Origin: Nelumbo lutea
Lineage: Eukaryota > Streptophyta > Magnoliopsida > Proteales > Nelumbonaceae
Assembly: GCA_022828595.1 (NCBI GenBank)
Contig: JAKGHH010000005.1
Location: 67,637,655 to 67,701,654, forward strand
Direction: 5' to 3'
Length of the DNA stretch: 64,000 bases
Under the pieces are notes generated by a model. The model saw nothing but the letters and a program-made list of their open reading frames with translations, searched no databases and was not told the DNA's origin. This document shows, one piece after another, positions 9,945 to 22,573 of this stretch. The translations under genes were made by a program, and so were the position numbers. Position 1 is the first letter of the stretch, and each line of letters starts with the position of its first letter.

Positions 9945-11260
9945 TCTGCAGATATGCAACTTGAAAGTCATGACCAGGAGCCTCAACATCATCGAAGCCA
10001 CTGACACTGTTTTCTTTTTCTCTCTGGAGGATTCTAGAATGATATCTTTTATGTCCATCTCCGAAACTGAGGCACCCCTTGTTTAGTTTAAGAAGTCCTC
10101 AGAAAGACCAGATGAAACACACTCTGTCAGTTGGAAATGCTGTTAACGAAGCATCCTTTAATTGAATGCTTGATAATTCTGAGACAGAAGGATTTTCTGT
10201 TCTGTAATTCTCTATGCACTCAATTTATAGTCCTCGAAAACCGCTGGATTGACAAAAGATAAATCTATAACAGCCACCTCAACAACTTCTGAAGTTACAT
10301 CTTCCTCATCAGTAACTAGTATCATCCCCTTTCAAAGCCTTGAATTCCATATTTCTAACAGACGCATCAGAAGTTTTTTCGCTCGTGCCCTTGGCAATAA
10401 TTTGATGTGCATGGTTTGAGATTCCAGAGGAAGAGAATCCAGTGCTTTGAGCTTTTGTATACAAATCATGCCTTCAATTCTCCAAGCCAGCCTTCTTGCC
10501 ACTTAAATGCTTATGCACACGGGACTCCTGTCTGGAAGAGCTCCAATCAACGAAGGAAGATGCTGAAGCACTGCCATGCGCAATTGAGCATCTCTCGCAT
10601 AGGAGGGATCATCATAAGGTATTCTGGTAGCAGCAAAAGTCCTCCCTTGAACAACAGGACACTTAATACTACTTGAGCTTTTCGAAAGTACAGAGATACC
10701 TGAACCTTCTGAAACATCAAATTTTAAGCTTGGATGGTTATGAGGATGCTGTAATTGCTGGTCCATAGTGTCACTGTTACTCTGTTAGATTGGCTGGAAC
10801 CAACTGTTGTCTGGCCAACCACTTCGAGATGGTTATTAAAATGCTGCAATTGCCTGTCTGCAGTGTCTTTGTTAGATTGACTCAAATCACCTGTTGTCTA
10901 ACCAACCATTTCCTGACAGAATGATGCTTCCCTTCCTCCACAATTGATCTTGGAAGAGAATTGCCTGGCAAGAAACTTTGAGAATGATAAATATTGCAAC
11001 TTTCATCTAGCACAACATTCTTTATTTCATTTCATTCTGAACAGCCATGGCTTCTCTCCTGCTAGGACTTTCTGGCATTTCAGATGCTTCCATCTCAGAC
11101 CCAATTTCATGTAAGGATTTATTTTCTTCCAAATTTATCCCAGAGTGAACTGTGGTGCTCTGAGACACAAACATTGTGTTCTCTGAAAAGGCCAGAGTGA
11201 GAGATACAGTCTTCCCACGGCAATCTGGACAAAGATCATCTTTCACTTCCATAGGCTCAC
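9945..11260 (-). pseudogene. Decayed gene-like region of unknown identity
   Basis: Several overlapping minus-strand frames look protein-like rather than random: an 86-residue frame at 10503-10766 (with CPVVQGRTFAATRIPYDDP and ARDAQLRMAVLQHLPSLIG), a 76-residue frame at 11022-11252 (Ser/Glu-rich, with CPDCRGKTVSLTLAF), and frames near 10330-10480 and 9960-10080. They are broken by frameshifts and stops and no clean intron set joins them. I do not recognise the family. It lies about 0.8 kb downstream of the PV42-like gene on the same strand and abuts the 8323-9935 transposon. It may be a pseudogene, or exons of a real gene that I failed to splice. Confidence 0.3.
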
Positions 11261-12022
11261 CATAGTGAAATTTGTTTCAACAGAAAGAAAATCATGCCAA
11301 ATTTTCTTGATAATTAACTAACTTTTGTGGGGTCAATTTCAGAAAAAAAAGGTTCAGAAACATTTGGGGCAATGGCAATATCAGCATTAAGACTGCTAAA
11401 ATTTTCAGATTCATCTGACTTAACTCCAAGGCCACATTTGGGAAGAGCCAGCAAGCATGGCAAGCCATCATAAAGTCAAGTGCATGTTTTGAAAATTTAA
11501 AGAACAATCAAAGGCATTTTTGTCCTTAATTTTTTTCCATCAACATTAATGGTTAAATGCTTTAGTAAGGTATATTTAAGTGGGCTTGGAAACCATAGAG
11601 TATATTAAATTAGTTCAATGAAACCACACGCATATTTAAATAATTTGCCCCAAGAAAAAAACCCTAGTGAACCAGGCAATTAGGTAGATATCTACAAAAA
11701 AAAATCATGAAAATGCCACTAATCATATATATTCAATGGAGCAGAACTGGCAAATTTACCTCAATCTTGGATCCCTACTCTGCATGCAATTCAGCTTTAT
11801 AATCCACTTCTAGTTTTTGGACCTGCCGATTCTTTCTTCATAAAGTTATCTACATTTTAAGATGTTGAGTTGAGGGAAAAAAAGTCATGCCACTAGAGTC
11901 AAATGATATTCTTTTGTATATGTACTGTCTCCAGAAACTGGTGGAATTGTCAAAGATGAGTGGTTCTGTGACTAAAAAGAGGGTAAAAGGAAAAAGGTGA
12001 TGCAAATGCAAGGGGAAAGAAA

Positions 12023-15000
12023 TCAACGGTGAGTTTTCATTATACCATTTTCCATATGACATCCTGCCTGCTCTAGAGCGGATTCAAAGAAACCACCTCC
12101 ATTGATTCTTGAATCTATAAGTGGGGGAGCGAATTGCATGATTATGTCTCTCAATGTCACCACTCCTACTATGCTCTGGAATTCATCAACCAGGAAGCTA
12201 CGATTGCTAGCTGACCCTGTCAGAACCTCCATGACTTGCTTGAGTGTGTCTGTTTTCCTATTGGTAACTGGGAAGTCCATTCTTGTGTGGAAATCATCCT
12301 TTATGCGGAGATTACCCGCAGAAATGAGTGTCCCTAGTTCTTTGTTGATTGTGAGATCCAAGGTGGGGTCTTTGCTTGGGACATCCACATCCAAATGAAT
12401 GAACTCCTCTACATTCATAATCCTGCATTTGTATTGAAACATGCATCATTTCAACCATCATGCTCCCAATAATCATGGTAGACAGTGTTTTCATAATGCC
12501 CTTGTTTCATAATACACCTTAGTCCATCCAGTTTATGGTCCTCTTTCATAATACAGATCAAGTAGGCACTAAAGAAAAGGTATTTTCTTACACCTTGTCA
12601 TTGTTCATTGGGCCATGGGAATAGAAACTTCCCTTGGGGGATTAATCATCAGAGGTTCATTAGTCAACCCCAAAGAATTAGGATGGCAATCAGGTTGGGA
12701 TGAGTAAATCTATAGGTGTATTCGATGAGTTGATGGTCATTGCAAGGTGTTGGACACCAATGGATACCCATCAGGTAGCTAGCATAATAATTGCATTTCC
12801 TTTCACCCATCTGTCATTTCTTAGATCTTAGATAACCAGCTCTTATTGTGAGATCCAATCTGAACTACCCAATTGTTCAAATACCCATTGTTCTCAATCA
12901 TCTAATGGGATGGTAAATAGCTTTATCAATTACCAAAAGAAATAATAAATCAAATATCAAACTTACTTTCTGTTATGAAATAACTTAATGTTGTCCAGTA
13001 GAAGATGGACATCATTGCTCCTTACAGTGCCAATTAACTTCTTTGTCTCCCTGTTGACAACCGGAATTCCATCAACCTGGTTTTCCCACAAGATATGCAG
13101 AGCATGCGCTAAACTCTGATCTCCATATACATAAGAAGTATACCGCCCTCTCTCAAACCTGAACAGAATAATTCTCATAAACACTTTTTTCAATAAGTTA
13201 AGGTACTGCATTATATGTTTTTATCATAATCTGATTTCACTGGAATGAGCACCTTATTTGTATATCCAAAATTGTGCTCTAGAAATAATTTATAATTTTA
13301 TACTTTTACAAAAGTTTATTATTTCCTCTGATATCCGGCACATAAACCTCTTTTTGTCCAGTTTGTATTGATTCTCTAGCTGCTAGACCATCTCTCACCC
13401 ATACCTGAAGTTATTTCTTGCTTGGAAGAACTGAAAGTCATCATCCATGGATTGCAGAGTAGTCTATAGAAATTGGCATGATAAGATGATTGTAGTCATC
13501 CATTATATACCACTACATGCTTCATTATGTGGTTGATAGTTTTGACTTCACAAAAGAAGGCAGTTGGTCAAATGGTCTGATAGTTGTTAGGTTATCACAC
13601 GAAAGGTCAGATCTCACCCCCAGCAGAATGGCATGGATAAGGATACTAGAGCATTGCCTAAGTTCATCTATGTATAATGAAATAACTTAAATTCTAATGG
13701 TGAACAGTAAACAAGTTATAAGAGGCAATGAAATGAACCAGCAATGGACAACCATCTTATTTCAGCAGAGTCCATTTCATTGTAGCTACTCTTTAGGTTT
13801 TTATTTCACTGATTGACATACCGGAACTCTGACAGAGCTTTGTTTGCTATGCGATCAAAAAATTCCAGTCCACTGGATTGAAGGAGTAGTTGCACCACTG
13901 CATTCTAAAACAAAGGCACAAAGCACATTATCACCACTAAAAATAGAGAGAAAAAAAGTTGAAGTGTTCAACAACTGTTTCACTTGGTCTTTGCCCTGTA
14001 GTTTTCCCATGGAGGAAAATTACATGGAAAATAACCAAGGATTAAGGAATATGTGCATATACACACGTTCATTTATATACCCCCACCACCTCTAAACTCA
14101 GTAACCTTGTAATATTGATTACCGTAAGCATTTGACTGCATTTTAAAATAAAGATAATTATTCCGACCAAAAAGGATAATCATTTGTCAACATGATCAGA
14201 AGATGTTATGATTATTAAAGTATATCTTCCAGCAATTTTCTTTCACCACGTTAGAGCTCTTTCATGGAATTAATGCAATGAAAGAGAAGGTACGTAAGTA
14301 CTTGTTAGATCCCAATACAAAATAATGAGTCCATCTACGCTCATGTTTACTAGTTTATCTTATTCCATTTTCATAGTGCCCTAGTACCTGATTCCTAGTG
14401 GAAATTAATGATCTAGGTTGCTCCTAGAGAACCTAGCAGTGGTTAGTTTTTGAGTTACCACTAACACTGTGTTATTGTCTGCCCACTAAGTGGTGAGCCA
14501 GTTTCAGTATAAAATTGAACAGGTCAATAACCTGAACACCAACTAATACGTTCAACTGCAGTGCTATATATGGACATCGAGCCACAAAGATTAGCATACC
14601 TGCGTAACAAAACCAAGGACACAAGAATTGGAACGCTCAATGACTGGCACAACTTGAAGCCGATGCTTTGAGAAGAGTAATAGGACATGAAAGAATGTAT
14701 CATCTGTATATACAGGGAGGAAGGGGTACCATAGAAATGACTTTGCTAGATCTCCAACCTGTTCATGACTTTAAGTAAGCATCTCTCTACATCGTTGGCC
14801 CGGAAAGAGTGGCCTGATAGTTTTTGAATCTTTCTTTAGAAAATCCACAAAACTCTTGATATAAATTCATTGCATGCAAATATAAGTATTGATAATTATT
14901 GTGAACCTTTCTTGCATGGTTGCATTAAACATATATACGTACCTTGGTTTTCCCAATTTGAGGGATTTGTTCCAGCATGGAGAAGAACTCATTGATATTT

Positions 15001-16005
15001 ATTGTCTCCCCATCGTCGTTTATTATGTCAGCATTTGTTTTCTCACGTTCCTGGTTTGCACATAAATGCAAACAACAGCAGTGTCATAAAACTAGCACTT
15101 GAAAGGCTTACTGATCAATTCTCCCAAATTAAACCATCAAGTAATGAACAAGAGAAAGATACTTCTAATCCCCAAAGGCTACATGACACACGTTAATGAT
15201 CATTAAATCGAGATGGCTCTTGGTATTTGATCAAACGAAGAGATGTTTGTCTTTACCCATTATATATATACTGGCTAGATCGAGGAGGTCGCAAGCGCGT
15301 GAATTCTTGTTTTGAATTTGAGCTACAGCATGAAAGAAAAAAAAAAAACGTCTACATTCCATACAACTTGCAATGAGGGAAGCCAAAACATGAATTTGAA
15401 TTAATTCCAAGTCTCGGAGAGAGTATAAAAGATGAGGGATACTTGACTCGAACAGCACATATATATGAGATCAAGACACCGTGAATTAATATTCCCTCTG
15501 ACAAAGATCTGGAAAACGGTGATCACTAATAAGTACAAGGTCGTGGGAATGAATTACCTCAAGAGACCATAGAACCATGCTAGCAAACTGAACGAAGCCA
15601 ACATATCGATCCGAGTATCTCCCAGTGGAATCGGATTCCAGGACACCTGCAATAAGAGCCCCCGATACATTTTTTTCGTACAATAAACGGATTGCATCTT
15701 GCAAGCAATCATCCGAGTTCAGCTCCAGAACTATCATTAAATTAAAAAAAAAAAAATCAAAGAGAAGATAACATGCAGAATTCCCGTTTATATAGCAAAA
15801 ACCATAAGACATCTACGAAATTACCTTGTGAATTTCTGATCCCTACGATTGAATCCACAGAAATATGATCTAGAAACAACTGGAGAGCAGTGCCGAAATC
15901 GACTTCATTTCTATCGTCAAGCTTCGAAACCAGTGCTTCTTTCTTCTTTACCAACCCACCGTTCTCCGAGTCTTTCAAAATGCTCTCTACGTGCCTAAGA
16001 TCCAT
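12023..16005 (-). CDS. PV42: SnRK1 gamma-like four-CBS protein, PV42 type (7 exons, 431 aa)
   Basis: CBS proteins of this group resemble the gamma subunit of SnRK1/SNF1 kinases, which sense adenine nucleotides or regulate the kinase. Coding exons on the minus strand are 15825-16005, 15558-15730, 14943-15050, 14600-14758, 13822-13904, 12967-13158 and 12023-12422; all junctions are GT-AG and keep frame (1296 bp with stop). Four CBS-like units can be seen: about residues 45-115 (DDCLQDAIRLLYEKNVSGAL), 155-215 (FFHVLLLFSKHRLQVVPVIE), 240-300 (LAHALHILWENQVDGIPVVN, then GTVRSNDVHLLL) and 345-395 (GVVTLRDIIMQFAPP). The C-terminal IDSRINGGGFFESALEQAGC fits PV42a/b (CBSCBS group) better than KING1. 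I chose the first Met of exon 1; no signal peptide. Physical assembly into SnRK1 is inferred from the family only. Introns are 94-663 bp. Confidence 0.88.
13559..13660. repeat. Possible tRNA-like/SINE fragment in intron 5 of the PV42-like gene
   Basis: AGTTGGTCAAATGGTCTGA resembles a pol III box A, and the sequence 40-60 bp on (AAGGTCAGATCTCACCC) loosely resembles a box B. It is weak and unbounded. Confidence 0.2.
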
Positions 16006-17479
16006 CTTTCACCTTTCCTCCTCCTCTTCCTCTTTTCCAAAACCTTCTCTGTTATCGTTCCGTCGTCAGAATTCAAATACACCCGTCACCAACTTTCTGC
16101 GACTTCAAGACAATGTGAAACGTGTCATGGAACAAGCAGACCGCGAATCGAATGAATCGGGTCAGGTGAATCCTGTTTCCAGACACTTGGCTTGGCTGTA
16201 GTGCTATTCTTCCCTTGCTGACCGTTGAAAACCATCAACACCACAGATATAGGATATTTTTATGTATACGACTATGACCCGCATTGACCGAAGACGGGCC
16301 CAAATATCGCTGTTGCATTGATCAGCCTATGACCTGTACGGCCCGCATTTGGCTACGTTTGGTTGTAGTGTTTTTTGGGAAGTAACGTTTGGTTATAGAC
16401 GGGCCCAATTTTGATTTTATTTATTTGTAATTATGGTTAGTATTTATTAACTAGTCTTAGTTTAGCTAATTAGCTAATTAATACTTTTTTTTCAACGATA
16501 ATATTAAAAAGACTATTTTACACTCAACTATAGATTATTCAATCTCTCCCATTTTATTTTTTTTGCGGTTCTAGAACTATTAGAACACCGGATGATGACT
16601 GGATCTCAAATCTGAGTATCTCTCATATCTCAGATTTGGGTTTCTTCGAATCCGCACAAATGTTGTTACTCAGCTTTCAAGTCCGAACTAGTAGATACCA
16701 CCCAAGAATCCCTGCTCAACCCTCACCGAGCTTAGTTTGCTTAGGATTGCTCAGACTTTAGAGAAGAAGAGAATGGCTTTGCACCTCGTTTGGGTTCCTT
16801 AAAGGACTGAACCAGTTTGGTTTGCTGCTCAAAGGAAGAAGACAGTAGGGGTAAAATTGGGATTTAAAATAAAGTATAAGTCACTTATATATGAATTTAA
16901 CGGAATATTAATGGATGCAAGCGGTAATGCACTTATATATGAATTTAACGGAATATAAGTCATTATATATGTCAGTCAGTTTTCAAATAGTAGGAGTATA
17001 CTTAATCAATTAACTAAACCATAAGGGTAGTTTAAGAAATTTACCTATTTATATTTGATACAAAGTTTATTTTTGTTTTATTGTCTTTTTTGTTCTCATT
17101 GGAGGTAAAAATTTTATACTGAAAATTGATGCAAAATTTCACCACCTTCTACTTCAATACCTGTTCATTTAAATGGAAACCACACATCTAGATTCCTAGA
17201 TGGTTAGAGCCCTCTTCCCCTGCTCCCACCAAGGATGGATCCAATCCTCACAAAACCGTATTCATACCGTACTCAGGTTTTTTTAGTGTATTGGGAACAT
17301 CTTTGTATTTGTATCTTTTTATTTATGGGAGATATTTCTAATACATAACTGCAAGGGGCTATGAGGATAATGCAAAGATAGTTTTGTGAAGGCCAAATCC
17401 AATTCATTCCTATCTCCTTCCTCTTTTAAGTGGAAGTCCTTTGATTTTACTTCTTACAAATAAAATGGACAAAGTCAAA
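16006..17479. other. 5' flank of the PV42-like gene and intergenic DNA
   Basis: The first few hundred bases hold the presumed promoter and 5' leader of the minus-strand gene. A solo TIR end matching the 8323-9935 element (right-end form AGTTTAAGAAATTTACC, to about 17047) is present, with a duplicated CACTTATATATGAATTTAAC (16881 and 16930). A diverged copy of the hairpin repeat core (GGGAGATATTTCTAATACAT) lies at 17328-17347. No exon was seen. Confidence 0.5.
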
Positions 17480-17488
17480 TTTAAAATA

Positions 17489-18015
17489 GGGGAAAATCCT
17501 GATCGGTATCATGTACTTTGGCTCGAGTGAAATTTTGGTCATCGGACTTTAAAATGTAATAATTCAGTACCCAAACTTTCAAAATGTGACAATTCAGTAC
17601 CTGTCGTTAACCAGTCTGTTAATTAGTTGTTAAGTGACATTTGAAAAGTAAAAAATGCCCTTCGAATGCCATCTAATTCTCTTTATCAACCATCCAAACA
17701 TTGACAATAAAATAAATAGTCCCAAATTTTATATTCTTCTAAACAGCCACTAACTTTTTGAATAGAAGAGGCTAGGGTTTGGGATTGTTCCATTTTTTAT
17801 CAATGTTTGGATGCTTGTTAAAGAGAATTAGATGGCATTCAAAGGGCATTTTTGACTTTTCAAATGTCATTTAACGGCTGATTAATGGATTGGTTAACAA
17901 CATGTACTGGATTGTCAAATTTTGAAAGTTTGGATACTGGATTGTCACATTTTAATGTTCAGGGACTAAATTGTCACTCAAGCCAAAGTACAAGTTAGTG
18001 ATTGGGAATTTTCCC
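17489..18015. mobile_element. Mutator-like element, family A copy 2 (527 bp, intact)
   Basis: The ends GGGGAAAATCCTGATCGGTA and GGGAAAATTCCCAATCACTA (other strand) form long inverted repeats of nearly 200 bp each. The 9 bp TTTAAAATA is perfectly duplicated at 17480-17488 and 18016-18024. The centre is a short spacer containing AACATTGACAATAAAATAAA. It is non-coding and so non-autonomous, and is the best reference copy for this family in the window. Confidence 0.9.
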
Positions 18016-18024
18016 TTTAAAATA

Positions 18025-20693
18025 TAGTGTCAAGAGTTCAGTTCTGCTCCCAACGATCCTTTGTAGTGGCATGTTGGGACAGTGTTGGGAGCACTATATT
18101 TGTAGCAAATCCCTACCAAGTTTGAGGAGTATTATGTATTGTGAACAAAACCATTGTTGATTTGTTCTAGTCCACCCTACATCTTTAGTGGTACGTTTTT
18201 TTTTAACATGGATCAGTTAACACCACAATATATTTAAATATTCTTATAAAATTTTGCAACAAATGATCAATATTATTTTGCTTACAAGGCATCCACACCA
18301 TCTATATTAGTGTACAAAATACTTGCTGTTATAGAAGTGCAGTATGATATTAAAACATTCATGGTGCTTGGAAGCGTGGACACTTTTTGGGATCGATTTT
18401 CAAGAAAAAAAATGCTCATACTTCCAAGACCTGTTTTTCACAAAAAAAAAAAAAATGCTTTTTCCACATAGGCAGTGAGCAACACTATGCTATTTGATAA
18501 GGTGATTTTCATTACCGTTTTTCATGTATGTGCTGACAGGTAAGCACCACATAGGATACACATCAGTCAACTGTTGGGGGAAATGGTTCACTGATAGCGT
18601 TTCATGCATCAGTGCGGTCCCAATTTTCAAGGCATGCCCAATTTTTTAATAATCAATTGAACCAAACAATGAGATGCACGAGCGTTTATTGAAACGTCTA
18701 TACAGATCCAACGTGGCATCGTTTTTTTAAAAACGGCTATGGTTCCAAACATCCCCATTGTAGTTTCAATAATACCACAGTGGAGCTTAATTGATTAATC
18801 TACATCATGCAATTTGTCATCCACATATCAAATACCCCCATAATCAAATAAAATGTCATATTGAAATGTCTAGTCTTAAAGGTGCAGTCTAGTATGGTTT
18901 GGATCTCCTCCCAATAAAAACTGTTAAGACTCACTATGTATGGGATGTGTCTACACAAATCATGCTAGAACTTGTGGTAAAGATTATTTATTTATTTATT
19001 TCTTTTTATTTTTATTTATTTATTATTGAGAGAAGATCTAGACTTATTTTGAAAGATGCTTGCATTGGTAAAATCTTTTTCTAATCGTTATGAATTTGGG
19101 CTTCCGTTTCATGACTCGAATGCAATATTTGAAAAAATCTATGATGCCGAAAAAATATGATATTGAAAGAGCTTTGACTAATTAAAATCCTCTTGAATTT
19201 TGATAAATACCACTTTTGGGTTGATTAGTTATATAAAATGAAATAATCTATGACCTGGAAAAGATATGAATCATATGACCACTCAAAACCGAGATCATAT
19301 CTCCACCATGTATTGAGAACATCTCCCGATAATGATATTATGGAGACTGGTAGTATCACTGGGAAATATTCCCAATACATGGTGGATATACACAGTGGGG
19401 CGGAGATGTGAACTCCTCAAAACCCGCTGGTGAATAAAAACCAACTAATATATTTATGATTCTGATTGATTGGTTAATAAGTTTTTCGGATATAATAATG
19501 AACCCATATAAATTGTATATTACAAGTTGAGTTGACTCAACTCTTAAGGTTTTTTTTCTTCGTTTGTTTGATAAGCAACTAAACTCTGAGGATGATACCC
19601 TTAACACATATAAACAATAAACAATCATGTTTTGTTTGGTGAATACCATGGGCGCTCTTATTATTATTAATCGATACGTCACAGTTACGGAAATCGTAGG
19701 TTTTTGGGGTTTTGGTCAAAGCATATTGTAATTGGTGGATATGATTTACAATCTTTCAATATATTAGGGAATTACGCACACTTAAAAGTATAATATTGAC
19801 CTGTATAATATATAATATTTTCTGGATTATTGATTTGAGAAGGCATAATAATATAAACACATGAAGAGACGTTATTTTATTAAAATAAGTGAGAAGTTGA
19901 TTTTTGTAAAATAAAAAAAAAAGAGATTAATTAAATTAACCTTGTATTACTTAACATTATTTGACATTTTCATGTTTTAAAAATAAAAAATATATTATTT
20001 AATAAAATATTTGGACTCTAAATCTTATATAATTTATCTTATCAAATTCCCTTTTGTATATACACATACGCATATACATATATATAAATTAATATATCAT
20101 AGAGGGAGAGCAATTTGAATTTCAACGAAGTTATTTGAATGGCTGAATGATATCTGCTTTCCTTCCCATGTGTAAAATGGAGTCAACGCATTAAATCCCC
20201 TTTTTTTAAAATTAAGAAAGATCACGCTAGCTGGTTGAAAGTTGAAATAAATTAAAAGCAAAAGTGGTCTTCAGAATTTTATTAATACAATGGGAGACAT
20301 GCCAGCTGCTGCCGGTTACCATTCGAAATACAATTTATACATTTAACCTTAATCCAGTTGAATAAAAAAATAACTTAATAATAGTGCATACACACAGGAC
20401 GTACAGTATGATGCAAAACTGCACATTTGGTTGGAATTGATTGCTTTCGTGAACTGGAAGTATCACTTGGTGGTAATCCTCATAGTGGGATGAATATTTG
20501 TATTTTGAAATAAGAAAAAGTTAATTTGGTGAAAAACAAAGGATTTAGCTCTGATGATTTTTACATAGAGTGTAAAATATTTTTACATAGAGTAAAAATA
20601 TAAACTTGTAGAGTGTAAAACTTTGCATTTTATATTATTTAGTATATATTTGCATATGCATTCTTTCCAAACTGAGCCATAATAAAAAGTTAA
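18025..20693. other. Intergenic AT-rich DNA
   Basis: Contents: sequence at 18360-18760 related in style to the 4612 element (TGGTGCTTGGAAGCG, AAAACGGCTATGGTTCC); the hairpin repeat at 19290-19420 (listed separately); TTTA-rich low-complexity at 18985-19025; a region rich in TAGAGTGTAAAA words at 20560-20690, probably a worn relative of the Tourist-like MITE that follows. No gene was seen. Confidence 0.5.
19291..19418. repeat. Hairpin MITE, ATATTCCCAATACATGG family (family H)
   Basis: The arms ATATCTCCACCATGTATTGA and, inverted, CCCAATACATGGTGGATATA can fold on each other around a short loop holding TAATGATATTATGG. The right edge GGGGCGGAGATGTGAACTCC matches the edges of the 56523 and 57698 copies. 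It is non-coding. Confidence 0.6.
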
Positions 20694-20811
20694 GGCCCAA
20701 TTTGGAAAGAGTACAAATAGAAACATGTAGAGTACAAACACATATAAAATAGTATAAATTATAAGATTTTATACTCTACATATTTGCATTTGTACTCCTT
20801 TCAAATTCATA
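20694..20811. repeat. Short Tourist-like MITE (family P)
   Basis: The left end GGCCCAATTTGGAAAGAGTA pairs with the other strand of the right end (TTTGAAAGGAGTACAAATGC); both arms contain CATGTAGAGTA or ATATGTAGAGTA. TAA precedes the left end, as in the other family copies. Confidence 0.5.
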
Positions 20812-22386
20812 GTGACAAATGATAATTTTAGCTTAATCACACCTTCAACTTAGTGGGCTTAGGTTAAAGTTAATTGATTACCCAGCCCTCATATAAATAG
20901 GGTATGAGTCCAAAATATTAGAAATTGGGCCATCATTCTCCCATCATAAACCCTCATCTTGGGAATCCAACACTTTGTAATCAATATGAGCAATTTGTCA
21001 ATTGTATTTTTTTTTTATATCATTTTGTCCTCTCCTTTATTGTATATCGAAAACCAAGTTTTGAACTTAATATATCTTCTTTCTTTTTTTTAATTTGCAT
21101 TTGTTAAAAGAATTATGGAAGAGAATTGTTAGATGTAAAGAAGATAACAAAATGATCTCATAAAAATTCAAAATTGATAGAATGATAAAAGTGAACCTAA
21201 TAAATGTCACTACTCCCTAAAACTTAATATCTTTCAAATGTCAATGTTTCTGATTAATTCTTTGGTATACTAACCCTGCATTTTTTTTTTTTTGTGACTT
21301 GATGGGTTTACACAACTGCACAAGAGTATGAGAGTGAGCACAACTAACTGCACAAGAGCTGAATAATTGAACTGAATGACTAAGTACTTAATTATTAAAA
21401 ATTAGAATAGATTAATACTTTGCTTTTAAGGAATAAAATATAAAATATTCAAGTGTCTAGTCAACCCAATTCCAACGGGCAGTCGTTTCAGCCATTAAGG
21501 TTACTGGCTTTCCCTAGATGACAAAGTGACAAAGGATTCAGAGTTTCAGACCACCCGGTTCAGCTCTTATCAAAGGCCTACTAGTCAACAATCATTTAAG
21601 GGTGCATCAAATTTAACACGTGTTGCTTTTTCGATGTACGATGGATCAAAGTTTGGTCCTTCGCTTCACACAATATATACCCTTCTTGATTACCACACAG
21701 AAAAAAGAAAAAAAAAGCTTGACACAAAATTTGTGCTCCTGAAAAATATGTTATTTCAAATTCTGCGGTGTGGAGGACAATGAGAGAAGGGAGGGCGGGT
21801 AAATGACAAAATACCTCTGTATTTTTTTTTTTGATAAAGACTCCCTAAATTCTTAGGTTGCGACAAAACTACCAAAATAACTTTCTTTTTTGTAATTAAA
21901 GACGACAAAAGGCATGTAATGAAATTTTCAAAATGACAAAAAAAGGGTAAAGCTCTTCAAAATATACCATCATCATATATAAAATAATCTCCAACAACAC
22001 CAAAAAATCATCCACAAATTTTACGCTATTGTTGGAGAAGAATAATTTATACACATATTACACACCAACTATTTTAACTATATAAAAACAATCAATATTT
22101 TCAGAAATTATTAGGTTATGAAAGTGTAAACACTAAAAGTTTGGAACAAATAATAAAACGGTAATTTGGGATCTGAAAAGCTTTAAACAGCAAATAATAA
22201 TCATTTTTAAAGTTAACCGATATGATGGGAAGCTAACAGAGAGAGTCTTTCAGTCTTTCTCACAACGTAAAATTCGAAAGGTCTTTGTCACAAATGAAAT
22301 TCACAGGGGTATTTATAAATTATAATTTATCCCCTCAAAATAAGAGGATGAGAAGTGGTGTTAATCGTTAGCCCATTAAAACCTAA
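20812..22386. other. Intergenic AT-rich DNA, no gene
   Basis: Low-complexity AT-rich sequence with T- and A-tracts (21007-21018, 21282-21293, 21823-21832). A frame at 21526-21783 has no recognisable motif and is not called. Confidence 0.5.
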
Positions 22387-22550
22387 GGCTCATTTGGAAG
22401 GAGTATAAATATAAATATATAAAAAATAATATAAAATATAAGGTTTTGTATTTTGTATATTTGTATTTGCATTAGTATAAATATAAATATAAAGAGTGTA
22501 AAACCTTATATTTTATATGTATTTGTATTTATGTTTTTTTCAAATCAAGC
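22387..22550. repeat. Short Tourist-like MITE (family P)
   Basis: It starts GGCTCATTTGGAAGGAGTAT after TAA and ends with an inverted, diverged match (CAAATCAAGC). The interior holds ATATAAATATAAATA blocks and AAACCTTATATTTTATAT. Confidence 0.45.
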
Positions 22551-22573
22551 ATAAATAATAATAATAATAATAA

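Noticed and set aside
12023..16005. KING1 as the name for the CBS-domain gene
   Set aside because: The C-terminus lacks the FGDFFDG-type end I associate with KING1 and instead has the APP...GGGFFE pattern of PV42-like proteins.
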